Assembly (NCBI RefSeq): GCF_900130045.1 | Contig: NZ_FQXT01000004.1 | Span: 248,001-312,000, forward strand | Source of the DNA: Leeuwenhoekiella palythoae | Lineage (GTDB): Bacteria > Bacteroidota > Bacteroidia > Flavobacteriales > Flavobacteriaceae | DNA: 64,000 bases | Reading direction: 5' to 3' | Shown: positions 45,252-53,785 of the stretch, piece by piece | Position numbering within the stretch: the first letter of the stretch is position 1 | Layout: each line of letters begins with the position of its first letter | Position numbers and translations under genes: made by a program | The notes under the pieces: generated by a model | Told to the model about the DNA's origin: nothing | What the model saw: the letters and a program-made list of their open reading frames with translations, nothing else | Databases searched by the model: none

Positions 45252-46265
45252 ATGGTGAATTTACTAAAAAATGAAATGTTTCAGCAGGTGCGCATCGCGT
45301 TAAGTATGGGTTTTAGGTTTTTTTTAGGGCTTACCGTGTTTTTGATGGTGGGTTGTAAGAATGATGTAAAAATCCCTGAAGAAATTTCACAGATTCCTAT
45401 CGCTTTAGAAGTAGATCGATTTGATCAGAAGTTTGCCAAAGTTGATGCTTCAGAACTCCCAGAATTGATCGCTGCATATCCTTATCTTTTTCCCGAGCAG
45501 TATGATGAGCAGTTTTGGCGCGATAAAATACAGGACACCATTCAGCTTGAATTGAATAGCGAAGTAGCTCAATCTTTTCCTGATTTTAATGAGGAAACTC
45601 AAGAGCTTGACAATTTATTTAAGCATATAAAATATTATTATCCAAAAACGCCATTGCCTAAAGTGGTTACCATTACTTCTGATGTCGCATACCGAACCCC
45701 GGTGATTTTGACTGATAGTCTGTTGATCATAGGATTGGATAATTACTTAGGAGAAGATCATCATTTTTACAAGGGTATTCAGCGTTTTTACACGCAGAAT
45801 TTCCGCAAGGAACAGATAGATGTGGATGTCGCTGATGCTTTTGTAAGAACCTTAGTGCGCAAGCAGGGAAGCCGTCGTTTTTTAGATGAAATGATTTATC
45901 ACGGCAAACGACTGTATATGATGGAGCAGCTTTTGACCTTAGAAGCCAAGAACGAGATCATAGGCTATACGCCTGAGCAGCTGGATTGGGCAGAAGCTAA
46001 TGAAGTAGATATCTGGACGTATTTTGTTGAAAATGAATTGTTATTTGATACAGATAGTAAGCTATTAAGCCGTTTTATCAACCCTGCGCCATTTTCAAAA
46101 TTCTATTTAGAATTTGATAACGAAAGTCCGCCAAGGTTGGGTCGCTATATCGGTTGGCAAATGGTAAAAGCGTATATGCAGCGCAATACCATACCTTTGC
46201 AAATGCTGCCCGGTAAAAGCAGTGACGAGATTTTTAAACAAGCAAATTATAAACCCCGCAAATAA
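45252..46265 (+). CDS. gldB: Gliding motility lipoprotein GldB
   Basis: Lipoprotein required for gliding and the linked type IX secretion phenotype in Flavobacterium. The signal ends in the lipobox-like FLMVGC, so the mature protein begins with that Cys. Next come the GldB-type stretches FDQKFAKVD, LPELIAAYPYLFP, YRTPVILTDSLLIIGLDNYLG and WQMVKAYM. Start choices in frame are 45252, 45276 and 45306; the last gives the shortest classical signal (17 residues). I give the longest that agrees with the promoter. gldC follows after nine bases. Confidence 0.9.
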   Translation: MVNLLKNEMFQQVRIALSMGFRFFLGLTVFLMVGCKNDVKIPEEISQIPIALEVDRFDQKFAKVDASELPELIAAYPYLFPEQYDEQFWRDKIQDTIQLELNSEVAQSFPDFNEETQELDNLFKHIKYYYPKTPLPKVVTITSDVAYRTPVILTDSLLIIGLDNYLGEDHHFYKGIQRFYTQNFRKEQIDVDVADAFVRTLVRKQGSRRFLDEMIYHGKRLYMMEQLLTLEAKNEIIGYTPEQLDWAEANEVDIWTYFVENELLFDTDSKLLSRFINPAPFSKFYLEFDNESPPRLGRYIGWQMVKAYMQRNTIPLQMLPGKSSDEIFKQANYKPRK

Positions 46266-46274
46266 TAACAGTTG

Positions 46275-46598
46275 ATGAAAACTGAAATCAAACTAAGTGT
46301 AGAATTAGATGAGAACAGAGTGCCGGAGAAAATCTCTTGGAATGCACCCGACGGTGGTGTCTCGCACGAGCCGGCAAAAGCTTTGATGCTTTCGCTTTGG
46401 GATCACAAAAAGCAGGAAGCTGCGCGTATAGATTTATGGACCAAAGATATGCCGGTTGATGAGATGAAGGTGTTTTTTCATCAGACTTTAGTGAGTATGG
46501 CTAATACCTTTAAGCGCGCTACAGACGATGATAAAATGTCTGCTACGATGATGGATTTCTGTGATTATTTTGCCGAAAAGCTAGAATTGAAAAAGTAA
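46275..46598 (+). CDS. gldC: Gliding motility protein GldC
   Basis: Small cytoplasmic protein of 107 residues without signal or membrane helix. The sequence KTEIKLSVELDENRVPEKI, then SWNAPDGG and AKALMLSLWD, matches GldC, which in Flavobacterium lies next to gldB and improves gliding efficiency. The first codons are TTG ATG; the ATG at 46275 is preferred. The short distance to gldB indicates a shared transcript. Confidence 0.93.
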   Translation: MKTEIKLSVELDENRVPEKISWNAPDGGVSHEPAKALMLSLWDHKKQEAARIDLWTKDMPVDEMKVFFHQTLVSMANTFKRATDDDKMSATMMDFCDYFAEKLELKK

Positions 46599-46615
46599 TT
46601 TAATAGTTCCGGAAG

Positions 46616-46984
46616 GTGATCACACTTCTCTTTGTTTACAATGCACGTTCTGGAACATTAAATGCACTTTTAGATGGTGTTCACAAGATTGTGAGTCCGT
46701 CTACGTATTCATGTAAGTTGTGTAGGCTCACGCATGGCGCATTTCAAGAGCGTGAAATGTGGAAGGCATTTAGGCAATCTACAGCTTTAAACATGGAATT
46801 TTACCATCGTGATGAGTTTCTTCAAAACTGTACGGCTGAAAGGAATGACCAATGGGAGTTTCCGGTAATTCTGAGTAAAACCGAAACAGGTCTAAACGTT
46901 TTTCTGTCTAAAGAAGAATTAGAAACATTAAATACCGAAGCAGCGCTTATTCAAGCGATAAAAGCAAAGCTTAAGACTCTTTAA
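46616..46984 (+). CDS. Small protein of unknown function with a CxxC motif
   Basis: A 122-residue protein from GTG at 46616, 17 bases after gldC. It begins ITLLFVYNARSGTLNALLDG, followed by HKIVSPSTYSCKLCRLTHG with a Cys-x2-Cys pair near 33-36, then EMWKAFRQ and EFYHRDEF. I recognise it as a conserved flavobacterial-type protein but cannot assign a function; some databases may label it GTPase, yet no G motif is present. The CxxC suggests metal or redox chemistry. Its end overlaps the convergent engB gene by 14 bases. Confidence 0.75.
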   Translation: MITLLFVYNARSGTLNALLDGVHKIVSPSTYSCKLCRLTHGAFQEREMWKAFRQSTALNMEFYHRDEFLQNCTAERNDQWEFPVILSKTETGLNVFLSKEELETLNTEAALIQAIKAKLKTL

Positions 46985-47579
46985 GCTGTTCGTTTATCGC
47001 ATTTATATAGTCGAGAATCTCATCTTTTCCCGTACTATTTGTAGCGCTGCTAATAAAATAATTAGGCATTTCGGCCCAAGCGCCTGCGAGTAATTCCTGT
47101 TTATAATGTTCAATATTGCGTTCTAAAGCTTTTGGCTTCAGTTTATCTGCCTTTGTGAAGATTATAGAAAATGGAATCTGTTTTTCGCCAAGATATTGCA
47201 TAAACTCTCGGTCAATAGGCTGTGGTTCATGGCGACAATCTATAAGTACAAACGCTGAAACCAACTGCTCACGCTCTTCAAAATATTGCGTGATGAATTT
47301 CTGAAATTCCTTCTTTACTTTTTTTGATACACGAGCATAACCGTAACCCGGTAAATCGACGAGATACCAAGTTTGATTGATCACAAAATGATTGATCAAT
47401 TGTGTCTTTCCCGGTCTTCCGGAAGTTTTAGCTAGATTTTTACGATCGGTAAGCATATTGATCAAGCTCGACTTACCAACATTTGATCGTCCTATAAATG
47501 CATATTCAGGCATCTTATTTTTAGGGCACTTGGCCACATTAGAATTACTTACAAGAAATTCAGCAGATTTTATATGCAT
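46971..47579 (-). CDS. engB: Ribosome biogenesis GTP-binding protein YsxC/EngB
   Basis: Essential GTPase of large-subunit assembly. The 202-residue protein has GRSNVGKSSLINML (G1) near 31-44, DLPGYGYARV (G3) near 75-84, TKADKL (G4) and the C-terminal SSATNSTGKDEIL (G5-like). Length fits the family (about 200). It lies 12 bases after the alpha/beta hydrolase gene on the same strand, so the two probably form one transcript. Confidence 0.95.
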   Translation of the reverse strand: MHIKSAEFLVSNSNVAKCPKNKMPEYAFIGRSNVGKSSLINMLTDRKNLAKTSGRPGKTQLINHFVINQTWYLVDLPGYGYARVSKKVKKEFQKFITQYFEEREQLVSAFVLIDCRHEPQPIDREFMQYLGEKQIPFSIIFTKADKLKPKALERNIEHYKQELLAGAWAEMPNYFISSATNSTGKDEILDYINAINEQLKES

Positions 47580-47591
47580 AAGAAGAGTGTA

Positions 47592-48356
47592 TTAGAAATT
47601 GCGCTCTTTTAACCACCGTGAAAGAATCTCATTAAATTCTTTTGGGTGCTCCATCATTGCGGCGTGACCGCATTTATCAATCCAGTATAAATCAGAATCT
47701 GGTAAGAGCTTATCAAAATCTTCGGCAACCTCAGGAGGCGTGACATTGTCGTTACGGCCCCAGATGATACATGTAGATGTATTCATATGTGGGAGATCCT
47801 GAGCCATATTATGGCGTATAGCGCTTTTGGCAATCGCAAGTGTTTTTATGAGTTTGTTTCGGTCGTTTACCGTCTCATAAACTTCATCTACAATTTCTTT
47901 GGTCGCTACTGCAGGATCATAAAACACATCTTCAGCTTTTTTCTTGATGTATTCATAATCTCCGCGTTTCGGATAACTCTCGCCCATTGCGCTCTCGTAA
48001 AGCCCCGAACTTCCGGTGATCACCAAGGCTTTCATCACTTCCGGATAGAGCTTAGTGTGGTATAATGCGATATGACCGCCGAGTGAATTCCCTAAAAGAA
48101 TAACTTCTTTAAAGCCTTTCATCGCGATAAAGTCGTTGAGGTATTTCGCAAATGTTTTAACCCCTGTTTTGATAAGAGGCATAGAATATAAAGGTAATTC
48201 TGGAATTACGACTTTATAGCCGTTTTGCGAAAAGTGATCGGTTACCGCGTCAAAATTGCTCAGGCCACCCATCAGTCCGTGAAGAATTACGATAGGGGTT
48301 CCTTCGCCTACTTCTAAGTAAGTAAATTTTCCCTCGGTTTTTAATTGGTGCTTCAT
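47592..48356 (-). CDS. Alpha/beta-hydrolase fold protein
   Basis: From the ATG at 48356 it has 254 residues. The oxyanion motif VILHGLMGG lies near 20-28. The nucleophile elbow GNSLGGH near 90-96 provides Ser, IWGRNDNVTPPEV supplies the acid, and the His lies in CGHAAMMEHP. It is a typical soluble hydrolase; ester, C-C or lactone substrates are all possible. The frame extends 42 bases upstream, but a -7 box on that strand places transcription start inside that extension, so the shorter form is chosen. Confidence 0.88.
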   Translation of the reverse strand: MKHQLKTEGKFTYLEVGEGTPIVILHGLMGGLSNFDAVTDHFSQNGYKVVIPELPLYSMPLIKTGVKTFAKYLNDFIAMKGFKEVILLGNSLGGHIALYHTKLYPEVMKALVITGSSGLYESAMGESYPKRGDYEYIKKKAEDVFYDPAVATKEIVDEVYETVNDRNKLIKTLAIAKSAIRHNMAQDLPHMNTSTCIIWGRNDNVTPPEVAEDFDKLLPDSDLYWIDKCGHAAMMEHPKEFNEILSRWLKERNF

Positions 48357-48385
48357 AATTAATAGGTCGGCAAGCGGCTTTGCCA

Positions 48386-48393
48386 CAAATATA
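48386..48393 (-). promoter_or_regulatory. Putative -7 box of the hydrolase-engB transcript
   Basis: The minus strand reads TATATTTG, a perfect TAnnTTTG match, ending 29 bases before the hydrolase ATG. Confidence 0.6.
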
Positions 48394-48519
48394 GACATTT
48401 AGCCCAAATTGAAAATCTAAAAATACACTTGTCTTCAATGCTTGCGCCGCCTTGAGATAACAAGAGGTTTTAAGCCAGCCTACTAACCTAATGTTAAGAT
48501 TTTCAGAATAATTAACAAG

Positions 48520-48565
48520 TGGGATAATTTATCAACAAAGTGGTAGAATGTGGGAGGATGTGGTA
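48520..48565 (+). promoter_or_regulatory. Putative MraZ operator (TGGKA boxes)
   Basis: Three direct repeats TGGTA, TGGGA and TGGTA begin at 48541, 48551 and 48561, exactly 10 bp apart with 5-base spacers. A fourth, TGGGA, is at 48520, 21 bp further upstream. In E. coli, MraZ binds TGGGN repeats separated by five bases upstream of its own gene. These boxes cover the region just upstream of the mraZ -7 element, where a bound protein would block the polymerase. Confidence 0.75.
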
Positions 48566-48575
48566 TAAAATTCTA

Positions 48576-48583
48576 TATATTTG
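48576..48583 (+). promoter_or_regulatory. -7 box of the dcw cluster
   Basis: TATATTTG, a perfect TAnnTTTG match. It overlaps the TTG at 48581, ruling out that codon as the mraZ start. No TTG is present at -33; the TGGKA boxes occupy that area. Confidence 0.7.
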
Positions 48584-48613
48584 AAAATATTATACCTAAA
48601 ACCTACTGTATTC

Positions 48614-49087
48614 TTGCTCAGTCTTATAGGAACATATGAGTGCAAAGTTGACGCAAAAGGAAGGCTCATGATGCCGTCTGCGTTGAAAAAACAGCTTGCA
48701 AAAGAGTTGCAGGAGGGCTTTGTGGTGAAGCGTTCTGTGTTTAATTCGTGTTTAGAGTTGTGGCCAATGTCTGAATGGGAGGTGATGATGAAAAAGCTCA
48801 ACGGACTCAATCGCTTTGTGAAGAAAAACGTGGATTTCATCAGAAGGTTCACCGCAGGTGTAAAGTTAGTTGAAGCTGACGCTTCCGGGAGGTTGTTGAT
48901 TCCTAAGGATCTGATCGCATTTGCGTCGATTACAAAGGATATCGTATTGACTTCCGGAGGAAATATCATTGAGATCTGGGATGCTGTAGGTTATGAAGAG
49001 GCGGTGAGCAATGATGATGGAGATTTTGCTGCCTTAGCAGAAGAAGTAATGGGAGATCAAAATGACATACCTGATGGATTATCATAA
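48614..49087 (+). CDS. mraZ: Transcriptional regulator MraZ
   Basis: First gene of the division and cell-wall cluster; the family forms ring oligomers that bind DNA and repress the cluster promoter. From the TTG at 48614 it has 157 residues with two SpoVT/AbrB-like halves: GTYECKVDAKGRLMMPSALK (about 6-25) and VEADASGRLLIPKDLIAF in the second half. A TTG further upstream (48581) lies inside the -7 box. The rsmH gene overlaps its 3' end. Confidence 0.92.
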   Translation: MLSLIGTYECKVDAKGRLMMPSALKKQLAKELQEGFVVKRSVFNSCLELWPMSEWEVMMKKLNGLNRFVKKNVDFIRRFTAGVKLVEADASGRLLIPKDLIAFASITKDIVLTSGGNIIEIWDAVGYEEAVSNDDGDFAALAEEVMGDQNDIPDGLS

Positions 49088-49970
49088 CCCGGTCTTATTA
49101 AAAGAAACTGTTGATGGTTTGGCGATCAAACCTGACGGAGTTTATGTAGATGTGACTTTTGGTGGAGGTGGTCATTCTCGAGAGATCCTAAAACGTCTAG
49201 GTGCTGACGGTAAATTGTTTGCTTTTGACCAGGATAAAGACGCGTTGGAGAATGCTATTGATGATCCTAGGTTTACGCTCATTAATGAGAATTTTCGCTT
49301 TGCGAAGCGTTTTTTGAGGTTTTATGGAGCGGCACAAGTAGATGGTATTTTGGGTGATTTTGGAGTGTCGTCTCATCAGTTTGATGTTGCTGAGCGCGGA
49401 TTCTCGACTCGTTTTGATGCAAAACTTGATATGCGCATGAATCAAGGTGATAAGCTTTCGGCGTATCACGTGGTTAATGAATATGCAGAAGAAGATCTGT
49501 CTCGAGTGTTGTTGCAGTACGGTGAATTGAGAAGTGCGCCTAAGCTGGCGAGAACTTTAGTTTCTGTGCGCAAAGATCAGCCTATAGAGACTACTGAAGA
49601 TTTAAAGCAAGCGCTTCAATCGTATTTGCCTAAAGGGCGCGAGCATAAATTGTTGGCGCAGATTTATCAGGCGATCCGTATTGAAGTGAATCAGGAGTTA
49701 GAGGTGTTGAAAGAATTTCTTCAGCAAACTGAAGAAATGTTGAAACCCGGAGGGCGTTTGAGTTTGATCTCGTATCACTCATTAGAGGATAGGTTGGTAA
49801 AGCGCTATATGCGCAACGGTCTTTTTGAAGGGGAACCGGAGAAAGACATTTTTGGAAATTTCAGCGTGCCCTTTAAAAAGGTTGGCGGCTTGATCGTTCC
49901 ATCTAAAGAAGAAATAAAACAAAACAACAGAGCGCGTAGTGCAAAGCTGCGTGTTGCTGAAAAATTATAA
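49074..49970 (+). CDS. rsmH: 16S rRNA (cytosine(1402)-N4)-methyltransferase
   Basis: Methylates N4 of C1402 in the ribosomal P site. From ATG 49074 it has 298 residues. Recognisable stretches are YHNPVLLKETVDGL, VDVTFGGGGHSREIL (SAM site), GILGDFGVSSHQFD, and GGRLSLISYHSLEDRLVKR near the C-terminus. An in-frame ATG at 49062 is also possible. Either start lies within the 3' end of mraZ, as is usual in this cluster, suggesting coupled translation. Confidence 0.95.
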   Translation: MDYHNPVLLKETVDGLAIKPDGVYVDVTFGGGGHSREILKRLGADGKLFAFDQDKDALENAIDDPRFTLINENFRFAKRFLRFYGAAQVDGILGDFGVSSHQFDVAERGFSTRFDAKLDMRMNQGDKLSAYHVVNEYAEEDLSRVLLQYGELRSAPKLARTLVSVRKDQPIETTEDLKQALQSYLPKGREHKLLAQIYQAIRIEVNQELEVLKEFLQQTEEMLKPGGRLSLISYHSLEDRLVKRYMRNGLFEGEPEKDIFGNFSVPFKKVGGLIVPSKEEIKQNNRARSAKLRVAEKL

Positions 49971-49975
49971 GGGAT

Positions 49976-50293
49976 TTGAAAGAAGGTATTTATCACATAC
50001 TTAAAGGTAAGTTCCTGTTTAGTGACGATGCGGTTAAAAACTGGCGTATGATCATTTTTTTGTCGGTTTTGGCAATTGTGATGATCGGGAGTTCGCATCG
50101 TGCAGATAAAAAAGTGCATCTGATCTCTCAGTTAAATGCTGAAGTAAAAGAATTGCATAGTGAATTTGTAGATACGCGGCTTGAAGCCCGGAGGTTAAAA
50201 ATGGAAACCGTGGTAACGCGGCAAGTGGCAGAGCAAGGTTTAGCGCCTTCCTTGACGCCGCCCAAAAAAATTAAAGTAACAAAAACACCTTAA
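49976..50293 (+). CDS. ftsL: FtsL-like cell division protein
   Basis: A 105-residue one-helix protein with cytoplasmic start, membrane segment (about 24-41, IIFLSVLAIVMIGSS) and a coiled-coil-like periplasmic part with Leu/Glu spacing (LISQLNAEVKELHSEFVDTR). Sequence similarity to E. coli FtsL is low, as is normal, so the call rests on size, topology and position between rsmH and ftsI. In E. coli FtsL bridges FtsB and FtsQ to FtsW and FtsI. Starts with TTG. Confidence 0.82.
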   Translation: MKEGIYHILKGKFLFSDDAVKNWRMIIFLSVLAIVMIGSSHRADKKVHLISQLNAEVKELHSEFVDTRLEARRLKMETVVTRQVAEQGLAPSLTPPKKIKVTKTP

Positions 50294-50300
50294 GTTCAAA

Positions 50301-52295
50301 ATGGCTACTAGCGAAAAGAACATATTGAACCGGATGTATTTAGTGGCAGGAGGTATGTTTCTCTTCGCCCTTTTTGTTGCGTTTAAACTTTGCGACATTC
50401 AGTTGGCTGAAGGTGATAAATACAAAGAGCTTGCAGAAGCCCGTACCGAGCGTATGTTTACGATTCCGGCGAATCGCGGGAATTTGTATGCGGGTGACGG
50501 TAGCTTGTTAGCTACTTCGGTACCTAAATATGATATTCGTTTTGATGCTTTGGCTCCAAAGCAAACTGATTTTGAAGAAAACATTCAGGGACTTTCTAAA
50601 GGACTTGCTGAGCAATTGGGGAAACCGCAGTCTTATTATATAGACCTTTTGCGCAAAGCGCGAGTGAATAAAAACCGCTACTTGCTACTGGCGCGTAATC
50701 TGGGGTATTCAAAATATCTCGCGATTAAAAAATTGCCGCTATTTAATAAAGGTCCTTATAAAGGAGGAATTATCACCGAACAACGTACCGTGCGTGAGCA
50801 TCCACTAGATAAAATTGCCGAGCGCACCATAGGTTACGATCGTCTTACAGAATATGGTCGTTATAGCGAAGCCGGTTTAGAAGGAGCTTTCGGTCCTTAT
50901 TTAAGAGGTAAAGAAGGAAGACGTCTTAAGCAGCGCATTGCAAAAGGTCAATGGAAGCCCATAGGCGATGATAATATTGTTGAACCGCAGGATGGCTATG
51001 ATGTAATTTCAACGATTGATGTCAATATTCAAGATATCGCGCATCACGCGTTATTGGCTTCGTTAGAAAAGTTTGAAGCAGACCACGGTTGTGTGGTGGT
51101 GATGGAAACAAAAACCGGTGAGATCAAAGCAATCTCAAATCTAGGTCGTACCGAAGATGGTGATGGGTATTATGAAGATCGAAATTACGCCGTTTACGAG
51201 TCGGCTGAACCGGGTTCTACTTTTAAGCTGATGGCGATGGTTGCTGCTCTTGAAGACCGGGTGATCGATACGAGTGATGTGGTAGATACCGAAAATGGCC
51301 GTGTGCGTTTTTATAATAGAACGGTATATGATTCACATTGGGGTGGATATGGGAAAATCTCTGCTGCGCGTGCATTCGAACTTTCTTCAAACACGGCTTT
51401 TGCTAAAATTATCAATGAAGGTTACAAAGATGACCCTAAGCGTTTCTTGAAGCGTCTTTATAATATGGGGCTTAATGACAAGTTGGGGCTTGAGATCAAG
51501 GGAGAAGGAAGTCCTAAGTTTCCGTACCCCGGTGATGCTAACTGGTACGGGACGACTTTACCTTGGATGGCTTTTGGTTATGGAGTTTCGCTTACGCCGT
51601 TGCAAACCCTGACGTTTTATAATGCCATAGCAAATGATGGAGAGATGGTTAAGCCACGCTTCATCAAAGAGGTTAAAAAATGGGATGCTTCCATAGAAAA
51701 ATTTGAAAAAGAAGTGATCAATCCGGCGATCTGCTCGCAGTCTACAATTGATAAAGCACAGGAGATGATGAAGAATGTGGTAGAGCGCGGCACCGGAAAG
51801 GATATTTATTCTAAAAATTTCTCAATGTCCGGTAAAACAGGAACCTGCCAAACAGAATACTGGAAAGAAGAGGGGAAATACATCGCCTCTTTTGCTGGTT
51901 ATTTTCCGGCTGAGAATCCTGAATATTCGTGCATAGTGGTTATTCATAAACCGAATAAAAAAATAGGCTATTATGGTGGTGTTGTCGCTGCGCCGGTGTT
52001 TAGAAAGATCGCACAAAAAGTGTACAGCGATACGCCGCTAGTTGATGAAGTAAAACTGGCTGATGCAAATACTTCTTCCGTAGAAAAAGATTTTGAGAAC
52101 TATTATCAGCAAGCTCAGAAGGCAGCTGAGACAATTCCTAATGTAAGGGGGATGAGTGGGATGGACGCTGTTTCCCTGTTGGAGAATTTAGGCTTACAGG
52201 TAGAGTTTTCAGGAAGTGGAAAAGTAAAAAGCCAGTCACTTAAAGCCGGACAAAAATTAAGTAAAAATCAGAAAATCATTTTACAACTGTCGTGA
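50301..52295 (+). CDS. ftsI: Penicillin-binding protein, division transpeptidase with PASTA domain
   Basis: Septal peptidoglycan transpeptidase of 664 residues. An N-terminal membrane anchor (about 12-30) is followed by a PBP dimerisation region (RGNLYAGDGSLLATS). The transpeptidase domain has the catalytic Ser306 in STFK (306-309), SSN near 364 and KTGT near 513. A C-terminal PASTA domain (about 600-664: IPNVRGMSGMDAVSLLENLG) is present, as in Gram-positive division PBPs but not E. coli FtsI. Its stop overlaps the murE start. Confidence 0.95.
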   Translation: MATSEKNILNRMYLVAGGMFLFALFVAFKLCDIQLAEGDKYKELAEARTERMFTIPANRGNLYAGDGSLLATSVPKYDIRFDALAPKQTDFEENIQGLSKGLAEQLGKPQSYYIDLLRKARVNKNRYLLLARNLGYSKYLAIKKLPLFNKGPYKGGIITEQRTVREHPLDKIAERTIGYDRLTEYGRYSEAGLEGAFGPYLRGKEGRRLKQRIAKGQWKPIGDDNIVEPQDGYDVISTIDVNIQDIAHHALLASLEKFEADHGCVVVMETKTGEIKAISNLGRTEDGDGYYEDRNYAVYESAEPGSTFKLMAMVAALEDRVIDTSDVVDTENGRVRFYNRTVYDSHWGGYGKISAARAFELSSNTAFAKIINEGYKDDPKRFLKRLYNMGLNDKLGLEIKGEGSPKFPYPGDANWYGTTLPWMAFGYGVSLTPLQTLTFYNAIANDGEMVKPRFIKEVKKWDASIEKFEKEVINPAICSQSTIDKAQEMMKNVVERGTGKDIYSKNFSMSGKTGTCQTEYWKEEGKYIASFAGYFPAENPEYSCIVVIHKPNKKIGYYGGVVAAPVFRKIAQKVYSDTPLVDEVKLADANTSSVEKDFENYYQQAQKAAETIPNVRGMSGMDAVSLLENLGLQVEFSGSGKVKSQSLKAGQKLSKNQKIILQLS

Positions 52296-53755
52296 TTCTT
52301 TTAAAAGACATATTGTATAAAGTGACGCTGGAGTCGGTTACCGGAAATCCAAATGTACCTGTGAACGCGATTCATTTTGATTCGCGTAAGGTGGGGCTTA
52401 ATGATGTTTTTGTGGCGATCAGCGGGACGCAAAGTGATGGTCATGATTTTATAAAAAAGGCTGAAGAACAAGGTGCGATAGCGATCATCTGCGAGCGCAT
52501 GCCTGAAGTTTTTGTCAACGGCATTACGTATGTGCAAACTTCAGATACGGCACAGGCTTTGGCGGTGATGGCGTCTAATTATTATGAGAATCCATCTGAA
52601 AATTTAAAGTTAGTGGGCATCACCGGTACCAACGGTAAAACCACCATTGCGACTTTATTGCATCAGTTGTTTACTAAAGCTGGTTTTAAAGCCGGATTGC
52701 TTTCAACCGTAAAAGTTTTGGTAGGAGATGAGGAGTTTCCGGCAACGCATACCACTCCAGATTCGCTTACGATCAATAAATACCTGGCGATGATGAATGA
52801 TGCCGGTGTAGAATATTGCTTTATGGAAGTGAGTTCGCACGGAATTCATCAAAAACGCACCGAAGGATTGCACTTTGAAGGTGGAATCTTTACCAATCTT
52901 AGTCACGATCACTTGGATTATCACAAGACGTTTGCAGAGTATCGGGATGTGAAGAAATCGTTCTTTGATCATCTGCCTAAAACGGCATTCGCCTTATCGA
53001 ATATAGACGATAAGAACGGGCAGGTGATGTTGCAAAATACGCAGGCTAAAAAAGTGACTTATGCGCTAAAATCTTTTGCAGATTATCGCGCGCAGATTTT
53101 AGAAAATCAATTCACCGGACTGTTGTTAAAAGTGAATGATCAGGAAGTTTGGGTGAAGTTGATAGGCTCGTTTAATGCTTACAACGTATTGGCGATTTAT
53201 GCTGCTGCAGAATTGCTAGGCTTAAGTCAGCTTGAAGCGCTTCAGTATTTATCAGAATTGACCAGTGTGAGCGGCCGATTTCAGTATATGATTTCAGCTA
53301 AAAAGATCACGGCAATTGTTGATTATGCGCATACACCTGATGCACTCAAAAATGTGCTGGAAACGATCAACGACATCCGTACAAAAAATGAAGAGTTGAT
53401 TACCGTTGTGGGTTGTGGTGGAGATCGCGATCGAACCAAAAGACCAAAAATGGGAAAAATCGCTGCTGCACTAAGTACAAAAGTGGTTTTTACGAGCGAT
53501 AACCCGCGTAGTGAAGATCCTGATGCGATTATTGAGGAGATTGAAAAAGGCGTGGAGCCTGTAGATTATAAGAAGACTGTAGCAATCACTTCGCGTAAGC
53601 AAGCGATCAAAGCAGCCTGCCAGATGGCAGAAGAAAATGACATCATTTTAATCGCCGGAAAAGGACACGAGACCTACCAAGAGGTAAAGGGAGAGCGTAC
53701 CGATTTTGATGATTTTAAAATTGTAAAAGAACTATTAACCGAGCTGAATAAATAA
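52292..53755 (+). CDS. murE: UDP-MurNAc-L-Ala-D-Glu:meso-diaminopimelate ligase
   Basis: Adds meso-diaminopimelate to the peptidoglycan precursor. The 487-residue ligase has the ATP loop GITGTNGKTTIATLL near 109-123 and the SDNPRSEDP stretch near 405-413, where the DNPR motif marks DAP rather than lysine specificity. The start is GTG at 52292, overlapping ftsI by four bases (GTGA). The cell wall is thus of the DAP type. Confidence 0.96.
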   Translation: MILLKDILYKVTLESVTGNPNVPVNAIHFDSRKVGLNDVFVAISGTQSDGHDFIKKAEEQGAIAIICERMPEVFVNGITYVQTSDTAQALAVMASNYYENPSENLKLVGITGTNGKTTIATLLHQLFTKAGFKAGLLSTVKVLVGDEEFPATHTTPDSLTINKYLAMMNDAGVEYCFMEVSSHGIHQKRTEGLHFEGGIFTNLSHDHLDYHKTFAEYRDVKKSFFDHLPKTAFALSNIDDKNGQVMLQNTQAKKVTYALKSFADYRAQILENQFTGLLLKVNDQEVWVKLIGSFNAYNVLAIYAAAELLGLSQLEALQYLSELTSVSGRFQYMISAKKITAIVDYAHTPDALKNVLETINDIRTKNEELITVVGCGGDRDRTKRPKMGKIAAALSTKVVFTSDNPRSEDPDAIIEEIEKGVEPVDYKKTVAITSRKQAIKAACQMAEENDIILIAGKGHETYQEVKGERTDFDDFKIVKELLTELNK

Positions 53756-53785
53756 GCAAAAGCCAAAGGCGAAAAAGAATTTTAA

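Noticed and set aside
48532-48969. A 145-codon minus-strand ORF opposite mraZ
   Set aside because: It lies in the shadow of mraZ, whose protein is unmistakable; the translation shows no domain or signal.
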